NCBI GenBank assembly: GCA_035552275.1
Contig: DASZLR010000277.1
Coordinates: forward strand, 1-13,727
Length of the DNA: 13,727 bases
Reading direction: 5' to 3'
Origin: DASVLX01 sp035552275
GTDB lineage: Bacteria; Actinomycetota; Actinomycetes; Mycobacteriales; Pseudonocardiaceae
In this document: piece by piece, positions 1 through 8,625 of the stretch
Layout: each line of letters opens with the position of its first letter
Numbering within the stretch: position 1 is the stretch's first letter
Notes under the pieces: model-generated
What the model was told of the DNA's origin: nothing
The model's input: only the letters and a program-made list of their open reading frames with translations
The model's database searches: none
Made by a program: the position numbers and the translations under genes

Positions 1-3464
<3,464 letters not shown>

Positions 3465-3472
3465 CCGGTCGA

Positions 3473-3503
3473 CCGAACGTACGTTCGATGACTGTGGTAG
3501 GGT
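3473..3503 (+). promoter_or_regulatory. Putative LexA/SOS box with adjacent -10 element
   Basis: Bases 3473-3488 read CCGAAC-GTAC-GTTCGA, matching 11 of 12 defined positions of the mycobacterial/actinobacterial SOS box TCGAAC-N4-GTTCGA. The inner 14 bases (3474-3487) form a perfect palindrome. A TANNNT-type -10 (TAGGGT, 3498-3503) begins 10 bases further on, so the palindrome would cover the -35 region, the usual position for LexA repression. The first gene starts 67 bases after the -10. It could instead be a TetR-family operator, which can look similar. The match is seen directly; LexA binding is inferred. Confidence 0.6.
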
Positions 3504-3555
3504 TCGATCCATACCAGCACACAACCCGTGACGGTGAGCTAACGTTGACGTAGGG

Positions 3556-3561
3556 AAGGAG
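3556..3561 (+). promoter_or_regulatory. Ribosome binding site fixing the antitoxin start
   Basis: AAGGAG at 3556-3561 lies 8 bases before GTG 3570. The in-frame GTG at 3561 overlaps this site and so cannot be the initiation codon served by it. Confidence 0.7.
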
Positions 3562-3569
3562 TGATAGGG

Positions 3570-4022
3570 GTGGCCGATGTCAACGATGTGGCGGCTTACA
3601 TTCTCGAGAACCACGGACCCATTTCCACCATGAAGCTCCAGAAGCTGGTGTACTACTCCCAGGCTTGGAGCCTCGTGTGGGACGAGGTTCCTCTGTTCGA
3701 CTCCGACATCCAAGCGTGGATCAATGGTCCGGTGATCCAGGATCTCTACCGACAACATCGTGGCCGCTTCAGGGTGGACTCTTGGAACGGCGACCCGATG
3801 AAGCTCACTCAGGATCAGCGGGACACCATCGATGCTGTGCTTCGGGCCTATGGATCGTTCAGTGGTCAACAACTGGGCGAGATGACTCACCGTGAAGGTC
3901 CCTGGCTCGATGCGCGCGGAAATGCCGTGCCGACCGACCGCAGCAACGCCACCATCACCCTGGACAGCATGCAGGAGTACTACTCGGCCGTGGCTGCGGA
4001 CAGCAGTGCCCAACTGCTCTGA
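3570..4022 (+). CDS. Panacea-domain (SocA-like, DUF4065) protein, probable antitoxin
   Basis: 150 residues from GTG 3570, chosen because AAGGAG lies 8 bases upstream. The whole protein matches the Panacea/DUF4065 pattern. It has an N-terminal helix DVAAYILENHG, the signature MKLQKLVYYSQAW (21-33), then PLFDSDIQAWINGPV (41-55) with LY at 59-60, and the late block SGQQLGEMTHREGPW (98-112). Known members include SocA of Caulobacter, a proteolytic adaptor that neutralises the replication toxin SocB, phage GepA proteins, and PanA antitoxins paired with many unrelated toxins. It is the first gene of a two-gene operon; its TGA overlaps the ATG of the next gene by one base (TGATG), implying translational coupling. 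Base composition is visibly less GC-rich than metH. Family assignment is firm; the antitoxin role is inferred from the family and gene pairing. Confidence 0.85.
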   Translation: MADVNDVAAYILENHGPISTMKLQKLVYYSQAWSLVWDEVPLFDSDIQAWINGPVIQDLYRQHRGRFRVDSWNGDPMKLTQDQRDTIDAVLRAYGSFSGQQLGEMTHREGPWLDARGNAVPTDRSNATITLDSMQEYYSAVAADSSAQLL

Positions 4023-4558
4023 TGGGAAACCGAAAGAAGCCGGTTGCCGCCAAGGGTGTCGTCCCGAATGGCGCTCCGGGTAGACGGGCCGCGGCCGAGC
4101 CTGGGATTGTCCCAAACAACGGTAGCGATCGCGTTCCCAGAGCCCTGCGAGGGGTTGTGGAAGTAACCGAGAACGCGATCGCTGAGGCGCGCCCACTTTG
4201 GGGCCTTTCCCTGATGGATGAGGAACATAACTGCTCTTGGACGTGGCGTGTGACGCCCGGCGAGGCCACCACGCTGCTTGGTTTCTTGAAGGAGATGGAA
4301 CGGCTTCGGTGGCGGGAGATACGGGCTCAGATGTTCAACAGCAAGCGGGGGAGCCACAAGAAGCATCATTGGATGCCGGCCGACGACGTCTGCACAGAGG
4401 CTAAGCGCCGCCTCGACGAAATCGGACTAGGCGACCAGGAAGAAATATTCCGTTTTCGGCTGTCTAACAAGGCTCGACTGTGGGGAATCATTTTGGATCG
4501 TACCTTCTACCCAATCTGGTGGGACAGCGACCACAAGGTATACCCGACTAGCGTATAG
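4022..4558 (+). CDS. Uncharacterised partner of Panacea protein, candidate toxin
   Basis: 178 residues from ATG 4022, coupled to the preceding gene by a one-base overlap and ending at TAG 4556-4558. I cannot assign a characterised family. Residues 1-45 are basic, Pro/Gly/Ala-rich and probably disordered. The folded part runs from about 55 to 178: PLWGLSLMD (58-66), an amphipathic helix with a WREI motif (97-100), a histidine-rich SHKKHHW patch (111-117), a helix ending AKRRLDEIGL, then FRFRLSNKARLWGI (143-156) and the C-terminal FYPIWWDSDHKVYP (162-175). The WWDxxHxVYP ending is familiar from small actinobacterial hypothetical proteins, but that is memory, not a search. There are no signal peptide or membrane segments. 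Position next to a Panacea antitoxin suggests a toxin. The 3' part is notably AT-rich for this genome (one 60-base stretch is 45% GC), suggesting horizontal origin. Confidence 0.7.
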   Translation: MGNRKKPVAAKGVVPNGAPGRRAAAEPGIVPNNGSDRVPRALRGVVEVTENAIAEARPLWGLSLMDEEHNCSWTWRVTPGEATTLLGFLKEMERLRWREIRAQMFNSKRGSHKKHHWMPADDVCTEAKRRLDEIGLGDQEEIFRFRLSNKARLWGIILDRTFYPIWWDSDHKVYPTSV

Positions 4559-4596
4559 TTTCGGCGATGCCAGCGGCAAATAATTGCGATGCTGGA

Positions 4597-4635
4597 CGCG
4601 GTCGGCGACTCAACACGCAAGTGAGTCCGACCGCG
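4597..4635 (+). terminator. Hairpin terminator after the Panacea operon
   Basis: Left arm CGCGGTCGG (4597-4605), a two-base bulge (CG), and ACTCA (4608-4612) pair with TGAGT (4622-4626) and CCGACCGCG (4627-4635): a 14-bp stem with a 9-base loop, starting 38 bases after the partner gene stop. No T-tract follows, as is common for actinobacterial terminators. Confidence 0.6.
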
Positions 4636-4702
4636 GCGGATGCCGGCGGACATCGAGTCCCCCTGGCTTCAAACGGGTCCGCGAACAAGGCCACTGCCAC
4701 GT

Positions 4703-4718
4703 CGGTTCCGCGGAACCG
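4703..4718. repeat. 16-base perfect palindrome
   Basis: CGGTTCCG followed directly by CGGAACCG, a perfect palindrome with no spacer, in gene-free DNA between the convergent partner and GNAT genes. It could be a protein-binding site or chance; nothing else locates its role. Confidence 0.35.
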
Positions 4719-4881
4719 CCAGGAGCCCATGCGCCCACAGCTGGTACGAATGGTCACCAGGGGCTGCTCTACCGGGCTTCCGGGGCCGCGTCGGGCGAAC
4801 CGCAGGCGTCCGCGATCACCCCGCGCACGCGATGGCGTGGAGTGGGCACGGGACAAGCTGAGCGTCTGAGCCGCGCGGAAC

Positions 4882-5664
4882 CTAACGGCCGTGCTGGCGG
4901 CGGGGCGCGGTGTGATGGCGGGCCGAACGCAGCGCGCGCCAGGCCATGCCCAGATCGAGGTAGAGCCGAACGGCTTGGCTGTTCCCCATGTCCACCATTA
5001 GCGCCGCCCGACCGTGTTCGGCGCAGAGCTGACTGAGCACGGTGAAGCAGACGCCGCGGGCGTAGCCGCGTCCGCGAGCGGATTCGGCGGTGGCGACGCC
5101 GGCCAGGAAGCCCAGCCCGGGAGCGGTCCACGCCTCGGCGGCGACGGAAACCAGGTCGCCGCCGGTGTCTCGCGCGCCCGCCCATCGATGCACACCGGGC
5201 ACGCCGGGCTTGGCGTACGAAGCCGGAAAATGGGCGTTGAGTAGGTCCGCCACCTCGTGCTCGACGGCGGCGGGCAGCCAACTCGCCGGCTGATCGGGCA
5301 TCCGCTCCGGCTTCGCCAGCCGGTCGCCGCTGACCTGTAACCAGCCGAATTCCTCTGACACCACCAGATCCGGCTGGATCGCGCCGAGCGCGGCGATCAG
5401 ACCGGAGTCGCCAAGGACCCGGATCTCCCGATGGTGTCGTGCGAACGCCGTGTCCACCAGCCTGGATACCGCAGGTGGCGATCCGCTGACCGCCAGTCGG
5501 TCCCGACCGGACAGCCGTAACCCCAGCACGGCCACCGCTCCGTCGACAGCCCATGCCCGCTGCGGCTGGAGGGCCGGACCGGCGGCCCACTCGCAGAGGG
5601 CGTCGTTCGCGGCCGACGACCTCAGTTCGGCCAGCGAGCTGATCTCCCACACCACGCGCCACAC
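4882..5664 (-). CDS. GNAT-family N-acetyltransferase
   Basis: 260 residues from GTG 5664 to TAG 4882-4884. The C-terminal half carries the GNAT fold: a beta strand LGFLAGVATAE (184-194), the acetyl-CoA pyrophosphate loop ARGRGYARG (196-204, matching R/Q-x-x-G-x-G/A), and the late motif NSQAVRLYLDLGM (228-240), where the Asn and Tyr are typical. The N-terminal 120 residues are variable, as in other two-part actinobacterial GNATs, so the substrate cannot be named. The gene lies about 100 bases downstream of the metallophosphoesterase on the same strand but has its own promoter-like sequence. No Shine-Dalgarno precedes the GTG, and a TATAGC -10 sits only 7 bases before it, so the message is probably leaderless. 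Family sure, role unknown. Confidence 0.88.
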   Translation of the reverse strand: MWRVVWEISSLAELRSSAANDALCEWAAGPALQPQRAWAVDGAVAVLGLRLSGRDRLAVSGSPPAVSRLVDTAFARHHREIRVLGDSGLIAALGAIQPDLVVSEEFGWLQVSGDRLAKPERMPDQPASWLPAAVEHEVADLLNAHFPASYAKPGVPGVHRWAGARDTGGDLVSVAAEAWTAPGLGFLAGVATAESARGRGYARGVCFTVLSQLCAEHGRAALMVDMGNSQAVRLYLDLGMAWRALRSARHHTAPRRQHGR

Positions 5665-5670
5665 CGTAAC

Positions 5671-5688
5671 AGCTATATCACTATAGCT
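5671..5688 (-). promoter_or_regulatory. Inverted repeat over a leaderless -10 of the GNAT gene
   Basis: AGCTATA-TCAC-TATAGCT is a perfect 7-bp inverted repeat with a 4-base spacer. On the minus strand it contains TATAGC (5677-5672), which ends 7 bases before the GTG start, and a second -10-like TATAGT (5685-5680). A repressor bound here would block the promoter. No convincing -35 is visible. Confidence 0.5.
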
Positions 5689-5767
5689 TCAGTGAAGATT
5701 GAAATCACATCACGACCGCGCGTCAGACTGCGTTCAACACCGCACCAATGCCCCACGACAAACTCGC

Positions 5768-6904
5768 TCAGGAAGAGCGGAGGACCAGGACGGTCAGCTC
5801 GCTGGGCGCGAATACTCGCAGCGGTGGTCCCCAGAATCCGGTGCCGCCGCAGGTGTAGAGCTGGGTGCGGGCGCCGTGTCGGCTCAGCCCGCGCAGCGAC
5901 GGTTGGTCGATGCGGACGACGTAGTGGAACGGCCAGATCTGGCCGCCGTGGGTGTGTCCGGAGATCTGCAGATCGACGCCGACCTCGGCGGCGCGCAGCA
6001 CCTGCTTCGGTTGGTGCGCAAGCAGAATCACCGGCACCTCGGGGTCGACGCCGGCGAGCGCGGCGGCCAGGTCCGGGCCGTGTCCGGCGAGCCCGGAACC
6101 GGCGCCGGTGGGATCGTCGATGCCCGCCAGGATCAGCCGGTCGTCGCCTCTGGTCAGCACCTGATGCCGGTTGTGCAGGGGCGTGAAGCCGAGGCCGGCC
6201 ATGTGGTCGAGCCACTGCTGTGCCTCGCTGAAGTACTCATGGTTGCCGGTGATGTAGAACTTGCCGGCCGGGGCGTGCACGTCGCCGAGCGGATCGACCT
6301 GTGAGCTGCGCCGTGCCACCGGGCCATCGGCGAGATCGCCGACGTGGCACACCACATCGGGCGCGAGCGCGTTCACCGCGGCGACGACCTTGCTGCCCCA
6401 GGCGCGTCGGTCGATCGGGCCGAAATGCGTGTCCGCGAGGACTACGACCCGCAGGCCGTCGAACGCCGCGCCCAGCCTCGGCAGCACCACGTCGACCGTG
6501 CGGACCCTGGGCACCCGCATGGCCTCGACGTACCCGAGTACGGCGAGCACGATCACGATCGCCAGCACCGCGGCCGTGACCGACCGGCATCGGATCGGGT
6601 TGGGCACACCGGACAGCGCCAGCAGCGGCCGAACCACCGCGCCTACGACCGACCAGGTGAACAGCAGCCACACCACACCGAGCGTGGTGTCGCCGATCCG
6701 GGCGGCCATGTCGCTGCTCCGCCGGCCATGGCCCAGTCGCATCGCGGTGATCAGGGCGCCGAACCCGGCGGCGAACACGACACTGCCGGCCACCACGATC
6801 GGCGTCGGCCAGTCCGACGACATCACCAGTACCCACCAGGGCACGCCGAACAGCAGCAGCGGCACCACGGTCACCACGACAGCGAACAGCCCAGGACGTC
6901 TCAT
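5768..6904 (-). CDS. Membrane-anchored metallophosphoesterase (YkuE/YaeI type)
   Basis: 378 residues from ATG 6904, preferred over GTG 6919 because AGGA lies 7 bases before the ATG. The N-terminal third has about four hydrophobic segments (roughly 6-28, 34-56, 74-99 and 109-126), so the enzyme is membrane-bound. The catalytic domain starts near residue 150 and shows every dimetal motif in order: DTH (158-160), GDLAD (189-193), GNHEY (220-224), AHQP (296-299) and SGHTHGGQ (315-322). YkuE-like members have been linked to phospholipid or UDP-sugar-lipid phosphoesters, but the substrate here is unknown. It follows the methyltransferase after 25 bases and is probably cotranscribed with it. The gene is intact, with no odd residues in the active-site motifs. 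Confidence 0.92.
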   Translation of the reverse strand: MRRPGLFAVVVTVVPLLLFGVPWWVLVMSSDWPTPIVVAGSVVFAAGFGALITAMRLGHGRRSSDMAARIGDTTLGVVWLLFTWSVVGAVVRPLLALSGVPNPIRCRSVTAAVLAIVIVLAVLGYVEAMRVPRVRTVDVVLPRLGAAFDGLRVVVLADTHFGPIDRRAWGSKVVAAVNALAPDVVCHVGDLADGPVARRSSQVDPLGDVHAPAGKFYITGNHEYFSEAQQWLDHMAGLGFTPLHNRHQVLTRGDDRLILAGIDDPTGAGSGLAGHGPDLAAALAGVDPEVPVILLAHQPKQVLRAAEVGVDLQISGHTHGGQIWPFHYVVRIDQPSLRGLSRHGARTQLYTCGGTGFWGPPLRVFAPSELTVLVLRSS

Positions 6905-6911
6905 CGCCGCA

Positions 6912-6915
6912 TCCT
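6912..6915 (-). promoter_or_regulatory. Ribosome binding site choosing ATG 6904
   Basis: AGGA on the minus strand, 7 bases before ATG 6904. It lies inside the sequence that would be coding if GTG 6919 were used, which has no equally good site. Confidence 0.5.
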
Positions 6916-6929
6916 GCACTGCCGGTGGA

Positions 6930-7592
6930 TCAGACCTGTCGCCGGGACGCCCGGAACACGGTGTCCTGACGGGTCACCGGCCGACCGTCCAGATCGGTCG
7001 CGGGATGACCGATCGCGGCGGAGACCAGGATCTCCCAGTCGTCAGGATCGAGCACGGCGGCGATCTGCTCGGCCGAAGGGAACAGGTCAGCGCGGTGCGG
7101 CCGGCCGATGTTGAGGTGGAGATCATCGGGATGGTGGGCGACCACGAGCAGTGTTCCGCCAGGCCGGACGGCGGCGGCCATCCTGCGGTGCAGGGCGTCC
7201 AGATCCGGGCCGGGCAGGTGCATGAACTGCGACGACACCAGGTCGAACCGCTGCGGGCCGGGATCCCAGGAGAGCAGGTCGTGGTGCTGCCAGGTGATCC
7301 GGCCGGCGATCCGCTCGCCTTGGGCGGCGGCGTGCCCGGCCGCTCGTTCCAGCGCCACGGCCGACCAGTCCACGGCGGTGACGGTCCAGCCGCGCGAGGC
7401 CAGCCAGATGGCGTCGGCTCCCTCGCCGCAGCCGACGTCCAGTGCCTCGCCGGGAGTCAGATCAGCGGTCTGGGCAACGAGCTGCGGGTTGGGCTCGCCG
7501 CTCCACAGGCGGTCGGCCGAGCGGTAGCGGTCGTCCCAGAACTCTTCGGTGAACCGGACGGTGTCCTGCTGTCCGGCGTGGTCGTGGTTCAT
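6930..7592 (-). CDS. Class I SAM-dependent methyltransferase
   Basis: 220 residues from ATG 7592, chosen over ATG 7598 because GGAG abuts the first ATG but is 6 bases from the second. Motif I is textbook: ALDVGCGEGAD (50-60). Then comes AVDWS (73-77) with the acidic ribose-binding Asp75, HHDLLSW (103-109), a strand FDLVSSQF (116-123) and RPGGTLLVV (143-151). The N-terminal FWDDRYRSADRLWSGEPN is the pattern of the TehB/thiopurine-like small-molecule methyltransferases. The acceptor cannot be read from the sequence. It is the first gene of a probable two-gene operon with the metallophosphoesterase. Only about 40 bases separate its start from the hairpin at 7635-7666, so its promoter must lie in or just beyond that hairpin. 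Confidence 0.92.
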   Translation of the reverse strand: MNHDHAGQQDTVRFTEEFWDDRYRSADRLWSGEPNPQLVAQTADLTPGEALDVGCGEGADAIWLASRGWTVTAVDWSAVALERAAGHAAAQGERIAGRITWQHHDLLSWDPGPQRFDLVSSQFMHLPGPDLDALHRRMAAAVRPGGTLLVVAHHPDDLHLNIGRPHRADLFPSAEQIAAVLDPDDWEILVSAAIGHPATDLDGRPVTRQDTVFRASRRQV

Positions 7593-7598
7593 GGTCAT

Positions 7599-7602
7599 CT
7601 CC
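7599..7602 (-). promoter_or_regulatory. Ribosome binding site choosing ATG 7592
   Basis: GGAG on the minus strand directly touches ATG 7598 (no spacer) and is 6 bases from ATG 7592, so the second ATG is the likelier start. Confidence 0.5.
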
Positions 7603-7634
7603 GGTGTTGGTCAGGCGTGTGCCGGGCTGACACC

Positions 7635-7666
7635 TGGCTGGGCCGGTCTGACGGCCGGCCCAGCCA
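7635..7666 (-). terminator. Strong hairpin, terminator of the XRE relic
   Basis: TGGCTGGGCCGG (7635-7646) pairs perfectly with CCGGCCCAGCCA (7655-7666): 12 bp with an 8-base loop. It begins 11 bases after the TGA of the XRE-HTH relic on the minus strand, exactly where its terminator should be. No T-run follows. Confidence 0.6.
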
Positions 7667-7677
7667 TTCTCGCGCGG

Positions 7678-7823
7678 TCAGGATGTTTCCTGCGGGGCTT
7701 GGCTGTCCATTGCCGGTGGTCTCAGCGGACCCTGCCAGACGTCGAGAGGGCTCACGCCCAGGGCGCGGACGTAGGCGTCGAGCACCCGATCACTGGGTTC
7801 TTCGCGCCTGACTCGATGTTGCT
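7678..7823 (-). pseudogene. Truncated, frameshifted XRE-family HTH regulator
   Basis: On the minus strand, one frame reads SNIESGAKNP, the recognition-helix end of an XRE helix-turn-helix (compare the common LSRIESGxRNPS). It then loses the frame. Adding a single A between 7794 and 7793 restores NPSDRVLDAYVRALG, followed by VSPLDVWQGPL and a short tail to TGA 7680-7678. The N-terminal half of the domain is missing: the same frame meets a TAG at 7844-7842 and nothing HTH-like precedes it. So this is a relic with a 5' truncation plus a one-base deletion. Its own terminator hairpin is preserved downstream. XRE genes of this kind often sit beside DUF397 genes in actinomycetes, and an intact DUF397 gene lies 62 bases away, although on the other strand. 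The frameshift could be a sequencing error; the missing N-terminus could not. Confidence 0.7.
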
Positions 7824-7855
7824 ATTAGCTCTGAGGAATCTCTAGCGCTAATAGC
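7821..7855. repeat. Pair of GCTA-N-TAGC palindromes, probable operator
   Basis: GCTATTAGC (7821-7829) and GCTAATAGC (7847-7855) are each 9-base palindromes, are exact reverse complements of each other, and are centred 26 bases apart. The right copy abuts a TANNNT -10 (TAGGAT, 7856-7861) for the DUF397 gene. The left copy overlaps the broken end of the XRE relic. It could be a double operator or the scar of a rearrangement. Confidence 0.5.
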
Positions 7856-7884
7856 TAGGATCGCGGAAGGATGGAAAAATCACC

Positions 7885-8058
7885 ATGACTGACCAACGAT
7901 GGTGCAAGTCGAGTTACAGCAACGGTGCGACGAACTGTGTCGAATTGGCGAACACCATGGATGCGGTGCGGGACACCAAGAACCGCACCGGTCCGGCGCT
8001 GAGCGGCGATCTGGCCGCGCTCGTGGCAGCGGTGAAAGCCGGTCGACTCGTCCAGTAA
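7885..8058 (+). CDS. DUF397 small protein
   Basis: 57 residues from ATG 7885 to TAA 8056-8058. The N-terminus RWCKSSYSNGATNCVELA (5-22) is the hallmark of DUF397 (usual form W-x-K-S-S-x-S-x-x-x-x-x-C-V-E), followed by VRDTKNRTGPAL (28-39) and a C-terminal helix ending in the typical KAGRL. In Streptomyces, proteins of this family (the BldB/WhiJ-associated type) work with a neighbouring XRE regulator in controlling development and antibiotic production. Here the only XRE candidate is the broken one at 7678-7823, so this gene is either orphaned or served by a regulator elsewhere. AAGGA (7867-7871) is 13 bases upstream, longer than usual. A five-codon ORF starting at ATG 7871 ends in an ATGA overlap with this start and could couple translation. 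Confidence 0.88.
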   Translation: MTDQRWCKSSYSNGATNCVELANTMDAVRDTKNRTGPALSGDLAALVAAVKAGRLVQ

Positions 8059-8070
8059 GACGACTACGGG

Positions 8071-8124
8071 GCGACAGGTAGCGGCACCTGGAGGCGTTTC
8101 CCTCTGGGTGCCGTTCTCTGTCGC
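8071..8124. terminator. Long two-part hairpin between convergent genes
   Basis: GCGACAG (8071-8077) pairs with CTGTCGC (8118-8124). CGGCACC (8082-8088) pairs with GGTGCCG (8107-8113). Inside, TGGAGG (8089-8094) pairs with CCTCTG (8101-8106) through two G-U pairs, closing a 6-base loop. That makes 20 pairs with one 4x4 internal loop. It lies 12 bases after the DUF397 stop and 45 bases after the cvnC stop on the other strand, so it is well placed as a shared bidirectional terminator. Confidence 0.7.
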
Positions 8125-8169
8125 TGGCCGGCCCGCGTGGACTCCGGCGATACGGGTGCGGGCATCGGC

Positions 8170-8553
8170 TCAGAGTTGACGGAGGCCGCTCAGTACCCGT
8201 TCCATCAGCGCGAAATGCGCGGCGGAGCTGTCGTCGTTGTGGGTTCGGTGAACAATGATCAGATTGATTATGGCCATGTCGCTGAGGATCACCCGTGCGA
8301 CGCCGAGCGGGACCGCGAGCTTCGCCGCCACTTCCGCGACGGAGTGCGGATTCCGGCACATCATGGCGATCGCGCGATGCTCGACCTGGGTGAGCCGTTC
8401 CACGCGCTCACCGGCGGGGCTGGTGGACACCAGCGTTTCCACGTTGAGCTGGTAGTCGGCCCTGGTGCGACCGCCGGTCCAGGCGTAGGGCCGGACTATG
8501 GCGGCGGCCTCATCGAGGCCGGTTTCGCTGGTCGGCTGATAAATCGTGGTCAT
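8170..8553 (-). CDS. cvnC: DUF742 protein, conservon component CvnC
   Basis: 127 residues from ATG 8553. This start is preferred over GTG 8568 because GGGAG lies 8 bases before the ATG. DUF742 features are plain: IVRPYAWTGGRTRADYQLNVETLV (19-42), a central LTQVEHRAIAMMCRNPHSVAEVAAKLAVPLGVARVILSDM (54-93) resembling a winged-helix segment, and a short C-terminal ERVLSGLRQL ending. In Streptomyces, CvnC belongs to a membrane-associated complex with the kinase CvnA, roadblock CvnB and GTPase CvnD. It is third in the operon, 72 bases after cvnB. The expected next gene, cvnD, is absent: the convergent hairpin and the DUF397 gene follow instead. Confidence 0.92.
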   Translation of the reverse strand: MTTIYQPTSETGLDEAAAIVRPYAWTGGRTRADYQLNVETLVSTSPAGERVERLTQVEHRAIAMMCRNPHSVAEVAAKLAVPLGVARVILSDMAIINLIIVHRTHNDDSSAAHFALMERVLSGLRQL

Positions 8554-8561
8554 CGGTTGTT

Positions 8562-8566
8562 CTCCC
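8562..8566 (-). promoter_or_regulatory. Ribosome binding site choosing ATG 8553 for cvnC
   Basis: GGGAG on the minus strand, 8 bases before ATG 8553. The competing GTG 8568 overlaps the same purine block and has no site of its own. Confidence 0.6.
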
Positions 8567-8625
8567 ACCTGATCGGTCGGGATGGTAAGAGACGAGCAGG
8601 TCCGGAATGGACGGTCACGGCTGCC

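Larger units (their letters stand above)
4559..4881. other. Gene-free stretch after the Panacea module
   Basis: About 320 bases between the partner gene and the convergent GNAT gene. It holds the hairpin at 4597-4635 and the palindrome at 4703-4718. The longest open frame (4567-4869) gives a low-complexity Arg/Pro/Ser-rich sequence with no recognisable motif and no good ribosome binding site, so it is not called. GC content rises back to the host level across this stretch, which may mark the right edge of the acquired islet. Confidence 0.5.

Noticed and set aside
3496..3515. GGTTCGATCC, looking like a tRNA T-loop or attachment-site remnant
   Set aside because: Only the loop and two of the five T-stem pairs fit; the flanks do not form a T-arm or acceptor stem. 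A weak hairpin GGTA/TACC is all that remains.
4567..4869. 100-codon plus-strand frame after the Panacea module
   Set aside because: Low-complexity Arg/Pro/Ser product, no ribosome binding site, and a terminator-like hairpin lies inside it.
6261..7811. Plus-strand open frame of 516 codons
   Set aside because: It lies antisense to the metallophosphoesterase and methyltransferase, both of which have full sets of catalytic motifs. Its product has no recognisable motif.
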